A DNA stretch of 64,000 nt from Propionibacteriaceae bacterium (lineage in GTDB: Bacteria; Actinomycetota; Actinomycetes; Propionibacteriales; Propionibacteriaceae): positions 1 to 64,000 of the forward strand of contig JAUNUF010000006.1 in assembly GCA_030538315.1 (NCBI GenBank), read 5' to 3'. The number at the start of each line of letters is the position of its first letter. Within the stretch, counting starts at the first letter, position 1. The notes beneath the pieces were generated by a model that was given only the letters and a program-made list of their open reading frames with translations, was not told where the DNA came from and ran no database searches. The translations under genes and the position numbers were made by a program. Shown one piece after another: positions 43,753-53,967 of the stretch.

Positions 43753-44649
43753 TCAAAGGTTCTTCGCGCGGAGCGTGGCGATGGCGTCGCGGGCCAGCTG
43801 CGCCGTCTGCGACGGGGTCTCCCCCACCAGCACCCCGGCGGCCTCCAACGCCACCTTCTTCGCCTGCGCCGTGCCGGAGGAACCGGTGATGATGGCGCCG
43901 GCATGGCCCATGGTGCGGCCGGGCGGTGCAGTGAAGCCAGCCACGTACCCCACCACCGGCTTGGTGATGTTGGCCTGGATGTACTCGGCGGCTCGTTCCT
44001 CGGCGTCACCACCGATCTCGCCGATCATCACGATCACGTCCGTGTCGTCGTCCTCCTCGAAGGCCTGCAGCACATCGATGTGCTTGAGCCCGACGACGGG
44101 GTCGCCGCCGATGCCCACAGCCGTGGAGAACCCGTGGTCACGCAGTTCGTACATCATCTGGTAGGTCAACGTGCCGGATTTCGACACCAAACCAATGCGG
44201 CCGGGGCCGGAGATGTGGGCGGGGATGATGCCGACGTTGGACTTGCCGGGCGAGATCAGGCCCGGGCAGTTGGGGCCGATGATCCGGGTGCCGGCCGCCT
44301 CGGCAGCCGTCTGGAACTCGACGGTGTCGCGCACCGGTATGCCCTCGGTGATGACGACGCACAGCCCAATCTCCGCCTCGATGGCCTCCATGACGGCGGC
44401 CTTGGCGAACTTGGGCGGCACGAACACCACGGAGACATCTGCGTTGGTGGCGGCCACGCCCTCCACCATCGAGCCGAACACGGGCACGGGATCCTCCTCG
44501 AAGAGGACGGATTCGCCGGCCTTGCCGGGCGTAACGCCACCCACCACGCGGGTGCCGGACATGATCATGCGCTGGGTGTGCTTGCGGCCCTCGCGGCCGG
44601 TCATGCCCTGGACGAGGACGCGCGAGGAGGCGTTGATGTAGATCGCCAT
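43753..44649 (-). CDS. sucD: Succinate--CoA ligase, alpha subunit
   Basis: Catalytic subunit of succinyl-CoA synthetase, 298 residues. The CoA-binding Rossmann domain is at the N-terminus ([16 protein letters not shown]). The phosphorylated histidine lies in the [13 protein letters not shown] segment near residue 250, and [18 protein letters not shown] is the family's CoA-ligase motif. With SucC it makes ATP or GTP from succinyl-CoA in the TCA cycle, or works in reverse in propionate-type metabolism. It starts 2 bases after the sucC stop. Confidence 0.96.
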   Translation of the reverse strand: MAIYINASSRVLVQGMTGREGRKHTQRMIMSGTRVVGGVTPGKAGESVLFEEDPVPVFGSMVEGVAATNADVSVVFVPPKFAKAAVMEAIEAEIGLCVVITEGIPVRDTVEFQTAAEAAGTRIIGPNCPGLISPGKSNVGIIPAHISGPGRIGLVSKSGTLTYQMMYELRDHGFSTAVGIGGDPVVGLKHIDVLQAFEEDDDTDVIVMIGEIGGDAEERAAEYIQANITKPVVGYVAGFTAPPGRTMGHAGAIITGSSGTAQAKKVALEAAGVLVGETPSQTAQLARDAIATLRAKNL

Positions 44650-44651
44650 GG

Positions 44652-45830
44652 TCAGTTGTTCCCTTCTGCGGCGAGCTTGGCCGCCGTGCGGGCCGCGTCG
44701 TCCATGGTGTTCTTGACGGTGATGAGCGGGTGGTTGGCCTCCGCGAGGATGGCCTTGCCCACGTCGACGGAGTTGCCGTCGAGACGCACCACGATGGGCA
44801 GGTTCGCCTCGTCGCCCAGCATCTCGAGCGCGTTGACGATGCCGTTGGCCACGTCAGAGCAGGCCGTGATGCCGCCGAAGACGTTGACGAAGACGGATTT
44901 CACTTGCGGGTCGCTCATGATGATGCGCAGGCCGTTGGCCATGACCTGGGCGGAGGCGCCGCCGCCGATGTCGAGGAAGTTGGCGGGTTTGGGCTGGCCT
45001 GGCAGATCCTCGCCTGCGGCGGCCACCACGTCGAGCGTGCTCATCACGAGGCCCGCACCGTTGCCGATGACGCCGACGGAGCCGTCGAGCTTGACGTAGT
45101 TGAGATCCAGCTCACGGGCCTGACGCTCCAGATCCACCTGGCCCGAAGTCTCCTCATACTGCTCCCACTCAGGGTGCCGGTAATCCGCGTTGTCATCGAG
45201 CGTGATCTTGCCGTCGAGGGCCAGGATGGTGCCGTCGGAGGTCTGGACGAGGGGGTTGACCTCCACCAGCGTCGCGTCGGATTCCTTGAAGGCCACCCAC
45301 AGCTTCTGCAGCACCTCGCTGACCGAACCGTGGATCTCCTCTGGGAAGCCGGCCTCGGCGACGATGCGCTGCGCCACCTCGGGCGTGATACCCTCGACGG
45401 CGTCCAGCTCCACCCTCACCAGCGCCTCAGGGCGTTCCTCGGCGAGCGTCTCGATCTCGACGCCACCCTCCACGCTGCACATGGCGAGGTAACCGCGCGA
45501 GGCGCGATCCAGCAGGATCGAGAAGTAGTACTCCTCCTTGATGCTGGCACCAGGGCTCAGCATCACGACGTCAACCTCGTGGCCCTTGATGGTGAGATCG
45601 AGAATCTGGGCAGCAGTGGTCACCACCTCGTCCTCGCTGTGGGCGAGCTTGACGCCACCAGCCTTGCCGCGGCCGCCAATTCGCACCTGAGCCTTGACCA
45701 CGACGGTGTCCGTGCCCAGCGCCACGTACGCCGCACGCGCCTCTTCAGGGGTGCGGGCGATCTGGCCGGGCAGGACCGGTACGCCAAACCGCTCAAACAG
45801 ATCGCGCGCTTGGTATTCGAGGAGATCCAC
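44652..45830 (-). CDS. sucC: Succinate--CoA ligase, beta subunit
   Basis: Nucleotide-binding subunit, 392 residues. An ATP-grasp fold covers the first half ([35 protein letters not shown]), and LVEVNPLV and [12 protein letters not shown] supply metal ligands. The CoA-ligase domain has [18 protein letters not shown]. The GTG start has AAGGAA about 10 bases upstream; an upstream in-frame ATG lies in DNA with no family similarity. A candidate -10, TACGCT, is at 45872-45877. Products of sucC, sucD, sdhCAB and mdh form a contiguous run of the TCA cycle. Confidence 0.96.
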   Translation of the reverse strand: MDLLEYQARDLFERFGVPVLPGQIARTPEEARAAYVALGTDTVVVKAQVRIGGRGKAGGVKLAHSEDEVVTTAAQILDLTIKGHEVDVVMLSPGASIKEEYYFSILLDRASRGYLAMCSVEGGVEIETLAEERPEALVRVELDAVEGITPEVAQRIVAEAGFPEEIHGSVSEVLQKLWVAFKESDATLVEVNPLVQTSDGTILALDGKITLDDNADYRHPEWEQYEETSGQVDLERQARELDLNYVKLDGSVGVIGNGAGLVMSTLDVVAAAGEDLPGQPKPANFLDIGGGASAQVMANGLRIIMSDPQVKSVFVNVFGGITACSDVANGIVNALEMLGDEANLPIVVRLDGNSVDVGKAILAEANHPLITVKNTMDDAARTAAKLAAEGNN

Positions 45831-45993
45831 TCTGATTCCTTGGGGTGTGGGATGGGACAAACCTCCGCCAGCGTACCCAGACAAGGCTGAATGCGGTAGA
45901 CCGAGACGAAGGGCTTCTCAGCCAACCCCGATGCCTCATTGGGCGGATCATCACGCTTGGGCAACCCGATGGCAACGATCTCATGAAACGATT

Positions 45994-46021
45994 TTGAGAG
46001 AATCCTGAGAACTGTTAAGGT
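45994..46021 (+). promoter_or_regulatory. Candidate promoter of the M23 peptidase gene
   Basis: TTGAGA, a 16-base spacer and TAAGGT. The start of transcription would be near 46028, with AGGAG about 9 bases before the GTG at 46061. The -10 is weak. Confidence 0.4.
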
Positions 46022-46060
46022 TCCACTCGGAAACGCTTAGCCGTCGATGTCAGGAGTCAG

Positions 46061-47086
46061 GTGAACACCACCCCGCGAAACGCTCGCCGCGCCGCTGACC
46101 CTGCAGAAATCCTCGAAGTTGAGGTAGCAACCGCCAGCCCCGCACGTCGCGCATCCCGCACGCTGGGTTTCTCCCGCCGCATCGTGGCCATGACCGTAGC
46201 TGGCGCCGTGAGCGCCACCGGTGTTTTCGCATTCGCCTTCACTGCCCGCGGCAGCGACCTCTCTGATCTCAGCGAAGCCGCCAGCGCCGCCATCCCGGCC
46301 GCCGCCATGTCCGCCGCAGCCGAGAGCTTCGAAGACCGCACCGAGGAGGTCAGCCGCTCCGCCGTGCGCAGCGCGCTGACCGATGTTGTCGCGGACAAGG
46401 CAGCCAAGGAGCGTCAGGCCCAGCAGGACGCCTCCGCGGAATCCGCCACCCAGGTGCAAGCTGAACTCTCCGCCGAAGAGCGGGATCGCCTGATGGACGA
46501 GGACATGGTCCTGGTCGCAGCCCAGTCCGAGAAGCTGAAGAAAGAAGCCGAAGAGGCCGCCCGTCTCCTCGAAGAGGCCAGGAAGGCCGCCGAAGAGGCA
46601 CGCGCACTCGGCATCGAGGTGGGCGACATCGAATCGCTCTCCGCCAAGGACATCGCCAACCTCACCAACAAGGCTGGCTCTATGCCCATCAAGTCCAACT
46701 ACCGCGTCGGCGCGGGCTTCGGCAAGCGCGGCAAGTGGTCGCGCTACCACACCGGTCAGGATTTCTCCGCTCCCACCGGCACCCCCATCTACGCTGCCGC
46801 CTCCGGCGTCGTGCTCAGCCCCACCGCTGGTGGCTGGGCTGGCGTGAACGTGGTCATCCAGCACCGCAACGGCGGCGCCACCCTGTACGCCCACATGAGC
46901 CGCAAGGCCGTGAAGACGGGCCAGACTGTCAAGGCGGGCCAGCTCATCGGCTATGTCGGCAACACCGGCCGTAGCTTCGGCTCGCACCTGCACTTCGAGT
47001 ACTACAAGCCCGGCACCACGCCCGGCGATGTGTACAGCGCCTCGAACCCCATGGCGTTCCTCCGCAGCCTCGGCGTCTCCAAGTAG
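46061..47086 (+). CDS. M23-family peptidoglycan endopeptidase (LytM domain)
   Basis: A 341-residue cell-wall hydrolase. A long N-terminus (residues 1-40) precedes one hydrophobic segment (VAMTVAGAVSATGVFAFAF) that is a signal anchor or signal peptide. Residues 100-195 form a coiled coil rich in Ala, Glu and Lys. The C-terminal M23 domain has the zinc motif HTGQDF, and HMS and HLHFEYY. It cleaves peptide cross-links, or is an EnvC-like activator if inactive, but the zinc residues are intact. The coiled coil suggests regulated cleavage during division. The gene stops 8 bases before the convergent pcrA stop. Confidence 0.87.
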   Translation: MNTTPRNARRAADPAEILEVEVATASPARRASRTLGFSRRIVAMTVAGAVSATGVFAFAFTARGSDLSDLSEAASAAIPAAAMSAAAESFEDRTEEVSRSAVRSALTDVVADKAAKERQAQQDASAESATQVQAELSAEERDRLMDEDMVLVAAQSEKLKKEAEEAARLLEEARKAAEEARALGIEVGDIESLSAKDIANLTNKAGSMPIKSNYRVGAGFGKRGKWSRYHTGQDFSAPTGTPIYAAASGVVLSPTAGGWAGVNVVIQHRNGGATLYAHMSRKAVKTGQTVKAGQLIGYVGNTGRSFGSHLHFEYYKPGTTPGDVYSASNPMAFLRSLGVSK

Positions 47087-47094
47087 CGTGACCG

Positions 47095-49518
47095 TTACAA
47101 CTTCTCCATCGGGGCGTGCTTGACGCTCAGGCGCTTCGTGCCAGCCGAGCCGAAGTCGACATCGGCCCGCACGTTCTCGCCCGTGCCGGAAACCACCAGC
47201 ACCGTGCCCATCCCGAAGGACGCGTGCAGCACCCTGTCCCCCACCGCCAGGTTCGGCACCGTCTTCAGCGGCCCGCGACCCGAGCCGAAGCTCTGGATCG
47301 ACGACGTGGTCTGGCGATTGCGCGTGGCGGCCGTGCTGGCCCATTGGGTGGTGGCCGAGCCCGTCCTGCGCCAGTCCATGACGTGCGCGGGCATCTCGTC
47401 GATGAACCGCGAGGCAGGGTTGTAGGCCGGCTGCCCAAACGTCACGCGCACGGCGGAACGGCTGATGTACAGGCGCTTGCGGGCGCGGGTGATGCCCACG
47501 TAGGCCAGCCGTCGTTCCTCCTCCAGCTCGGCCGGATCCGTCAGCGCCCGCATGTGCGGGAACATGCCCTCCTCCATGCCGGTGAGGAACACGGTGTCGA
47601 ACTCCAAGCCCTTGGCGGTGTGCAGGGTCATCAGCGTGACTACGCCCTTGCCCTCCTCGTGATCTGGCACCTGATCCGAATCTGCCACCAGCGCGATGCG
47701 CTCCAGGAACGCAGCGAGCGAATCGTCCGGCTCGGGCATACCGGCGGCTAGCCCGGAATCGACGGCATCCTCGTCGTCGAGGTCGATCGTGTTGGCCGCG
47801 GCCACGAACTCGGCGGCTACCGACACCAACTCCACGAGGTTCTCCAGGCGCGTCTCATCTTGCGGATCCGTGGAGGCCTCAAGATCGCGAATGTAGCCGG
47901 ATTCCTTCAGGATCGAGGTGAGCACGTCATCTGCGGGCTTCCCGCCCGCCACCATCGCGCGGTGGATGTTCATCATGTCTGCGAAGCCCTGGAGGAGTTT
48001 CACGGACCGGCTGGCCAGCCCGGGGGCCTCCTCGGCGCGCTGAAGGGCGTCGAAGAAGCTGATCCGCTCCGCCGTGGCGAGCGTCGAGATGGCGGCCTCA
48101 GCCCGGTCTCCGATGCCGCGCTTGGGCACGTTCAGAATGCGGCGCACCGAGACGTCATCTGCCGGGTTGACGATGGCCCGCAGGTAGGCGATCGCGTCGC
48201 GGATCTCACGCCGCTCGTAGAAGCGCACCCCGCCCACCACCTTGTATGGCATGCCCACCCTGATGAACACCTCTTCGAAGGCGCGGGATTGGGCGTTGGT
48301 GCGGTAGAACACGGCCGTGTCGCCGTACTGGCTGGCCCCCTCGTCGGAGAGCCTGTCGATCTCGCTGGCCACGAACTGGGCCTCATCGTGCTCCGTGTCT
48401 GCCACCCAGCCGACGATCAGGTCGCCCTCACCCAGTTCAGACCAGAGCTGCTTCTCCCGACGGCCCCGGTTGCGCGAGATGACCGCGTTGGCGGCGGTGA
48501 GCACGTTCTGCGTGGAGCGGTAGTTCTGATCCAGCACGATGGTGCGGGCGCCGGGAAAGTCTGATTCGAAATCCAGGATGTTGCGGATGGTGGCGCCACG
48601 GAAGGCGTAGATCGACTGATCCGAGTCACCCACCACCATCAGTTCCGCAGGCTCCACCATGGGCGAGCCCTCGACGACGCCTGCAACCTCGCCGGCGCAC
48701 AGCTCGCGGATCAGCGCATACTGAGCGTGGTTGGTGTCCTGGTACTCGTCCACCAGCACGTGCCGGAACCGACGGCGGTACTTCTCCCGCACATCGGGGA
48801 AGGCCTGGAGGAGGTGGACGGTGGTCATGATGAGGTCGTCGAAATCCAGCGCGTTGGCCGCAACGAGGCGCATCTGGTAATCCGCGTACGCCTTCGCCAT
48901 GTTCTCCTGCCGCGGCCCCTCAGCCTCCGCCGCAGCGGTCTCGTAGTCGATGAGTTCGTTCTTGTAGTTGCTGACGGCGTTCATCACCGTGCGCACCGGG
49001 TACTGCTTGGGATCCAACTCCAGATCCCGCACCACCAGCGACATCAGGCGCTTCGCATCCGCATCGTCGTAGATGGAAAACGACTTGGCCAACCCAAACC
49101 TGTCCACGTCGGAACGCAGGATCCGCACGCAGGCCGAGTGGAACGTCGAAACCCACATGAGCTTGGCGCGGTTGCCCACCAGGTCGATGACGCGCTGACG
49201 CATCTCGGCGGCGGCCTTGTTGGTGAAGGTGATCGCGAGAATGGAGCCCGGATGGACGTCGCGCTGGCTGACCAGATGGGCAATCCTGCGGGTCAGCACC
49301 CGCGTCTTGCCCGAACCTGCACCCGCCACCACCAGGACGGGCGCCCCGGCGTGCACCACGGCCTCCCGCTGCGGCGGGTTGAGGCCCTCGAGGAGTTCTT
49401 CCTCGCTGATCTGTTTGGCGCGGGCCTTCCGCTCCGCAGGCGGCGTTTCCGGGCGCGCCTTGACGGGCTCATCCGGCTGGAAGACGGCGAACAGATCAGG
49501 AAAAAGCGAGTCACTCAT
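47095..49518 (-). CDS. pcrA: ATP-dependent DNA helicase, UvrD/PcrA type
   Basis: An 807-residue superfamily 1A helicase. Motif I is AGAGSGKT in VLVVAGAGSGKTRVL, motif II is LVDEYQDTNHAQ, motif III contains VVGDSDQSIYAFRGA, motif IV YRS and motif VI VGITRARKRLY. The order and length fit PcrA, used in repair and rolling-circle replication. The C-terminus ends in the Tudor-like domain typical of PcrA (VGDRVLHASFGMGTVL...). Two starts are possible, ATG at 49548 or at 49518; the latter is taken for lack of a good ribosome site at either. It is divergent from the phospholipase D-like gene. Confidence 0.95.
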   Translation of the reverse strand: MSDSLFPDLFAVFQPDEPVKARPETPPAERKARAKQISEEELLEGLNPPQREAVVHAGAPVLVVAGAGSGKTRVLTRRIAHLVSQRDVHPGSILAITFTNKAAAEMRQRVIDLVGNRAKLMWVSTFHSACVRILRSDVDRFGLAKSFSIYDDADAKRLMSLVVRDLELDPKQYPVRTVMNAVSNYKNELIDYETAAAEAEGPRQENMAKAYADYQMRLVAANALDFDDLIMTTVHLLQAFPDVREKYRRRFRHVLVDEYQDTNHAQYALIRELCAGEVAGVVEGSPMVEPAELMVVGDSDQSIYAFRGATIRNILDFESDFPGARTIVLDQNYRSTQNVLTAANAVISRNRGRREKQLWSELGEGDLIVGWVADTEHDEAQFVASEIDRLSDEGASQYGDTAVFYRTNAQSRAFEEVFIRVGMPYKVVGGVRFYERREIRDAIAYLRAIVNPADDVSVRRILNVPKRGIGDRAEAAISTLATAERISFFDALQRAEEAPGLASRSVKLLQGFADMMNIHRAMVAGGKPADDVLTSILKESGYIRDLEASTDPQDETRLENLVELVSVAAEFVAAANTIDLDDEDAVDSGLAAGMPEPDDSLAAFLERIALVADSDQVPDHEEGKGVVTLMTLHTAKGLEFDTVFLTGMEEGMFPHMRALTDPAELEEERRLAYVGITRARKRLYISRSAVRVTFGQPAYNPASRFIDEMPAHVMDWRRTGSATTQWASTAATRNRQTTSSIQSFGSGRGPLKTVPNLAVGDRVLHASFGMGTVLVVSGTGENVRADVDFGSAGTKRLSVKHAPMEKL

Positions 49519-49561
49519 GTCGGCTGCCAAGCCTACCGGCTCACCCATGGCCCACCGTCGG

Positions 49562-49567
49562 TACGCT
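49562..49567 (+). promoter_or_regulatory. -10 element before the phospholipase D-like gene
   Basis: TACGCT ends 6 bases before the ATG at 49574, in the short gap between divergent genes. Confidence 0.45.
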
Positions 49568-49573
49568 GGGGGC

Positions 49574-50806
49574 ATGCTGAATGCCTGGGCGCGAATCCGA
49601 AAGATCTTCCATCGTGTCACGGCCACCGTCCTCATCACGCAGATCTTCGCGATGCTCGCGTTGACGGCCGTCGAGTCGTTCCGCAAGAAGAAGCGAAAGC
49701 TGCGCAAGTTCCCCGTGACCCGGCCGGAGCCGCTGGCCGTCCAGGACGATGAGATCACCGTCTACACCTACGGCGAATACGTCTTCGACGCCATGATCGA
49801 GGCCATCGAGGCCGCCGAGCACACCATCTACTTCGAGACCTACATCTGGAAGGGCGACGCCACGGGGCGCCGATTCCGCGACGCTCTGGCCCGCGCCGCC
49901 AACCGTGGCGTGGCGGTGCATGCGGTGTGGGATGAGTTCGCCAACCTGGTGGTGCCGCGCCCCTTCTTCAAGTCCATCCCCAAGAACATCCGCACCATGC
50001 CGCACCCGGCAGTCCCCATCCCGTGGTCGCCCCGCAACTGGGGAAGGGACCACCGCAAGCTGCTCATCGTCGACGGGCGGGTGGGCTTCATCGGCGGCTA
50101 CAACATCGGCTCCCTGTATGCCACCGGCTGGCGCGACACGCACGCCCGCGTCGTCGGCCCCGGGGTCGCGGAGTTGGAGAACGCCTTCATCGACTTCTGG
50201 AACCTCCATGCCCGCAAGGGCCGCGAGCGCATCGAGCACAACCCGCGGCGGGATTGGCTGCCGACGGTGCGCGTGCACCGCAACACACCTCGCATTCAGG
50301 TCTACCCCATCCGCAACATGTATCTGGAGGCGATCGACCGCGCCCAGTCCCGCATCTGGCTGACCCACGCCTACCTGATTCCGGACGACGACCTGGTGGC
50401 TGCCCTGCGCGACGCCGTCAACCGCGGCGTCGACGTGCGCATCATCGTGCCCGCCCGCTCCAACCACGTGGTGGCTGACTGGCTGTCGCGCGGCTACTAC
50501 ACGGATCTGTTGCGTTCCGGCATCCGGTTGTACCTGTACCAAGGCGCCATGGTGCACTCCAAGACGGCCACCATGGATGGTGTGTGGTCGACGATCGGCA
50601 CGGCCAACCTTGACCGCCTGAGCCTCTGGGGCAACTACGAGGTCAATCTTGAAGTGACGGACGAGGACGTGGCGCAGCACATGGAGATGGTGTTCGCCAC
50701 GGATCAATCCAACGCCATCGAACTGACGGAGGAGCGCTGGGCGCAGCGGTCCTGGGTGGCCAAGGCGACAGAGATGTTCCTGTCGCCCTGGCGCCCATTC
50801 TTCTGA
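49574..50806 (+). CDS. Phospholipase D-family protein (cardiolipin synthase-like)
   Basis: A 410-residue protein with both HKD motifs: HRKLLIVD in RDHRKLLIVDGRVGFIGGYN and HSKTATMD in VHSKTATMDGVWSTIGTANLD. One N-terminal hydrophobic segment (VTATVLITQIFAMLALTAV) anchors it to the membrane. This is the layout of bacterial cardiolipin synthases, which join two phosphatidylglycerols or phosphatidylglycerol and a second alcohol. The usual two N-terminal helices are reduced to one, as in ClsB-like proteins, so the exact product is uncertain. A -10 element precedes the ATG. Its stop is 1 base from the stop of the convergent sulfatase gene. Confidence 0.88.
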   Translation: MLNAWARIRKIFHRVTATVLITQIFAMLALTAVESFRKKKRKLRKFPVTRPEPLAVQDDEITVYTYGEYVFDAMIEAIEAAEHTIYFETYIWKGDATGRRFRDALARAANRGVAVHAVWDEFANLVVPRPFFKSIPKNIRTMPHPAVPIPWSPRNWGRDHRKLLIVDGRVGFIGGYNIGSLYATGWRDTHARVVGPGVAELENAFIDFWNLHARKGRERIEHNPRRDWLPTVRVHRNTPRIQVYPIRNMYLEAIDRAQSRIWLTHAYLIPDDDLVAALRDAVNRGVDVRIIVPARSNHVVADWLSRGYYTDLLRSGIRLYLYQGAMVHSKTATMDGVWSTIGTANLDRLSLWGNYEVNLEVTDEDVAQHMEMVFATDQSNAIELTEERWAQRSWVAKATEMFLSPWRPFF

Positions 50807-50807
50807 G

Positions 50808-52208
50808 TCAGCGAACGCCGTCGTTGGTCTGCTCGTGCCTGCTCAGGTAGGTCTGCTCCGGCGGTAGCGCTCGGCTGAGCGGATGACGCTGGCCTCGGCC
50901 ACTCACAGGCTGCTCGTACGCCGAATACCCGGGCCGCTCACCACGGGCGAACCAGTCATCCAAGCCGCGCGTCAAGCGCGCCCGAACCTCCGCCAGCGTC
51001 TCGTCGTCGAACCGGTTGTCCCGCTGCTGCGGATCGGTCTCGTTGTCGAAGAGCTCACCCGGGCCCTCGTGGCGGAGCACCAGGACGTACCTGCCATCGG
51101 TCACCATGCGGCCCCCGCCGTATTCGCTGACCACGACCACCACTTCATTGGGCACCTCGCGCGTGCCGTGCAGCACGTCGGCGAACGACTCTCCCACGTG
51201 ATGTTCGTCCTCTGGCAAGGCGACCCCTGCAAGCTCGCAGATGGTGGCGTGCCAGGAGGCGGCGCTGAGCAGTTCCGAGCTGACCCCCTGCTCTGCCCCC
51301 GGCGCCCGCACCACGCACGGAACCCGCACGGAGTTGTCCCAGAAGTTCAGGGGCCAGGTGCCGTTGCCCTTGCCCCAGATCCCGTGGTGGCCGCAGGAGA
51401 AGCCGTTGTCGCCGAACCACGCCACGACGGTGTTCTCCGCCAGGCCCAGTTCGTCGAGCAGCGCGAGAATCCGGCCGAAACCACGATCCACCGCCACCAG
51501 GGATGCGCAATACCCCGCGAGATGTGGCTCCGGGTGAGCCACCGCGGCCGCGAAATCCCCCGCGCTCCACGGATGCTCCGGCTCGCGCGGCACCGATGGG
51601 AAGTCGCAGCCGTCGAACAGCACCAGATCCTCGGGCAGGTGGTTGTCGATCCACGGGTCATGTGGAGCGGTGTAGTTGATCTGCAGGTAGAAGGGCCGTT
51701 CGGGGTCGCGCTCCTGCAGGAACTCGACGGCGTTGTCCGTGACGGCGTCGGTGAAGTACCGAGGCTCCGTCACAGGCTCGCCGTCGCGCCAGATGGGCGC
51801 GTCGAAGTAGGGGCCGCCGCCATAGCGGTGGGCGTACCAATACTCGAAACCGGGTGCCGGCTGGCTGGCGTCACCGAGGTGCCACTTGCCCACCATCGCG
51901 CACTGGTACCCGGCATCGGCGAGCACCTCGGGCGTCGTGATCTGACCCTGCAGATAGGAATCCGGGAAGGCGCCCGGATCTCTATCCCCCACCAACCAGT
52001 CGTGCACGCCATGGGCCGACGGCAGGCGCCCCGTCAGCACGGATGCCCGCGACGGCGAACACACCGGCGAGGCGCAATACAGCTGGTCCAGTTCGAGAGC
52101 CCCCTCCGCGAACGATGCAAGGTGCGGCATGGGCAGCTCAGGCATGCGCCACGGCACCGCCCAGCGCCCCTGGTCATCGGTCTGCAGGAGGACGAAGTTG
52201 GGTTTCAC
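50808..52208 (-). CDS. Sulfatase, cytoplasmic, coupled to a sugar importer
   Basis: A 466-residue type I sulfatase. The nucleophile motif is CSPSRASVLTG with Cys50, which must be converted to formylglycine by a separate maturase. Metal ligands are NFVLLQTDDQG at the N-terminus and WFGDNGF in the middle; His ligands lie in KWHLGD and APHD. It resembles arylsulfatases and N-sulfoglucosamine sulfohydrolases. There is no signal peptide, so it should act inside the cell. The GTG start overlaps the stop of the sugar permease gene (GTGA), tying desulfation to import. Substrate: probably a sulfated sugar. Confidence 0.9.
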   Translation of the reverse strand: MKPNFVLLQTDDQGRWAVPWRMPELPMPHLASFAEGALELDQLYCASPVCSPSRASVLTGRLPSAHGVHDWLVGDRDPGAFPDSYLQGQITTPEVLADAGYQCAMVGKWHLGDASQPAPGFEYWYAHRYGGGPYFDAPIWRDGEPVTEPRYFTDAVTDNAVEFLQERDPERPFYLQINYTAPHDPWIDNHLPEDLVLFDGCDFPSVPREPEHPWSAGDFAAAVAHPEPHLAGYCASLVAVDRGFGRILALLDELGLAENTVVAWFGDNGFSCGHHGIWGKGNGTWPLNFWDNSVRVPCVVRAPGAEQGVSSELLSAASWHATICELAGVALPEDEHHVGESFADVLHGTREVPNEVVVVVSEYGGGRMVTDGRYVLVLRHEGPGELFDNETDPQQRDNRFDDETLAEVRARLTRGLDDWFARGERPGYSAYEQPVSGRGQRHPLSRALPPEQTYLSRHEQTNDGVR

Positions 52209-53062
52209 TTGACCGCACCCGCCGAGATTCCGCTGGTGAAGTACCGCTGGCCGAAGACGAAGATCACGATCACCGGGATGCTGACCAGGATCACGATGGC
52301 CATCAGCAGGCTCCACTGGGTGGAGTTCTCCTGATAGAAAACGCTCATGCCCAGCTGAAGGGTGCGCATGTCGTTGCTGCGCACCTGGATCAGCGGCCAC
52401 AGGAAGTCGTTCCAGGCGGATTGGAAAGCCAGCACGGTCACGACCGCCACCGCAGGCAGGGTCAGCGGGGTGTAGATGCTCGCGAAGATGCGGAACTCGC
52501 CGGCTCCGTCCACGCGGGCGGCCTGCCCCATCTCGTCCGGCAGGTCCTTGTAGAACTGCCGCATGAGGAAGATCGCCAGGGCGGAGGCCATGTGCGGCAG
52601 CGCCAACACCGCGAAGGTGTCGAGCATGCCGACGCCACCGGCGCCGAGCAGATCGTTGCCACCCACGAACGGCACCCGGGAGGTCATGACGAACAGGGGC
52701 ACCATCACGATCTCCGGCGGCAACACCAGCAGGCCAATCAGCAGCACCAGGATGGTGTTGCCACTCTTGACCGGCAGCTTGGCCAGCGCGTATCCGGCCA
52801 TGCAGCTCAACACGATCTGCGACAGAGCGGAGACCACGCTGACGATCACCGAGTTGGCGAAGAACAGGTCGAACGTGGAGGCGGACAGCGCCGCCGGGTA
52901 GTTCTCCCAGGCCAGCCGCGACGGGATCGCGGTGGTCGATTCCCCTTCGGGAATCAGCGAGACCATGACCATGTAGAGCAGCGGCAGCAGGTACAACGCC
53001 GTCAGCAGGAGCGCGACGGCGTGCGCCGACGCTGAACCGAAGATCTTGCGTAGCTTGTTCAT
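52205..53062 (-). CDS. Sugar ABC transporter permease (MalG type)
   Basis: A 285-residue permease of the carbohydrate uptake family 1. Six helices are predicted, and the ATPase-contact loop is DEMGQAARVDGAGEFRIF with the EAA-type core. It pairs with the MalF-type permease encoded upstream to form the channel. No ATPase gene is in the operon, so a shared multi-substrate ATPase (MsmK-like) encoded elsewhere is expected. ATG overlaps the upstream stop (ATGA). Confidence 0.92.
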   Translation of the reverse strand: MNKLRKIFGSASAHAVALLLTALYLLPLLYMVMVSLIPEGESTTAIPSRLAWENYPAALSASTFDLFFANSVIVSVVSALSQIVLSCMAGYALAKLPVKSGNTILVLLIGLLVLPPEIVMVPLFVMTSRVPFVGGNDLLGAGGVGMLDTFAVLALPHMASALAIFLMRQFYKDLPDEMGQAARVDGAGEFRIFASIYTPLTLPAVAVVTVLAFQSAWNDFLWPLIQVRSNDMRTLQLGMSVFYQENSTQWSLLMAIVILVSIPVIVIFVFGQRYFTSGISAGAVK

Positions 53063-53967
53063 GCCCGCGCCTTCCTTCCGCGCATCCCGGCGATGAGCCG
53101 CGGGGGCAGCGCAATCAGCATCACGACGGCGAACATCAGCACCGCGATCGCGCTGGCGCGCCCAATGTCGAGGCCGGTGAAGGCCGATTCGTACATGTCA
53201 TAGACGATGGAGCGGGTGGCGTTGGCCGGGCCGCCCCGCGTCATGACGTAGGCCTGCGTGAACATCTGCAGGCCGCCCATGAGCCAGGTCACCGCCACGA
53301 ACAGCAGCGGCGACGCCAGCTGAGGAATGGTCACGTGCCACGTCCGCTGGAACCAGTTGGCGCCATCCACCTGGGCGGCTTCGGGCAGCTCCGGCGGGAT
53401 GGCCTTGAGACCTGCCAGCAGGATGATCATGTAGTAGCCCAGGTTGCGCCACAAGCTCATGGCCATGATCGACGGCATGGCCAGCGAGGTGTCCGTCAGG
53501 AAGTTGATCTGGGGGCCGCCCATGGCCTTGACCAGATGGTTGATCGGGCCCACGTACGGGTCGTACAGGAACGACCAGAGCAGCGCCACCGTGACGTAGC
53601 TCATCGCCTGGGGGAGGTAGATCAGCGTCCGCATGGCCGTGCCGCCGAACAGCGGCCTGTCGAACAGCATCGCCACCAACAGCGCCACCACGATGCCGAT
53701 GGCCACCTGCCCGACGGCGAAGAACAGCGTGTTGCCCACGGCCTGGCCAAACCGGGCGTCGGTGAACAGCGCCTGGTAGTTGGCCAGGCCCACGAAGCGC
53801 GGTGGGCTCAGCAGGTCGTACTTCGTCAGCGACAGGACTGCGGCAAACAGCAGCGGGAGCACGACGGTGGCGCCGAGCAGCACCATCGCTGGCGCGAGGA
53901 GCCACCGTCCGGCTCGCCGCTGCTGTTTCTCCAGGTCAGCTGCGTCAGAGACTGTTGACCTTGGCAT
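53059..53967 (-). CDS. Sugar ABC transporter permease (MalF/UgpA type)
   Basis: A 302-residue permease with six helices and the loop PELPEAAQVDGANWFQRTW (EAA motif). It starts at an ATG with GGAGG upstream, inside the last 23 bases of the binding-protein gene, so it is translationally coupled to it. A longer frame upstream has no support. With the MalG-type partner and the binding protein it forms a CUT1 importer, the class that usually takes up di- and oligosaccharides. Confidence 0.92.
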   Translation of the reverse strand: MPRSTVSDAADLEKQQRRAGRWLLAPAMVLLGATVVLPLLFAAVLSLTKYDLLSPPRFVGLANYQALFTDARFGQAVGNTLFFAVGQVAIGIVVALLVAMLFDRPLFGGTAMRTLIYLPQAMSYVTVALLWSFLYDPYVGPINHLVKAMGGPQINFLTDTSLAMPSIMAMSLWRNLGYYMIILLAGLKAIPPELPEAAQVDGANWFQRTWHVTIPQLASPLLFVAVTWLMGGLQMFTQAYVMTRGGPANATRSIVYDMYESAFTGLDIGRASAIAVLMFAVVMLIALPPRLIAGMRGRKARA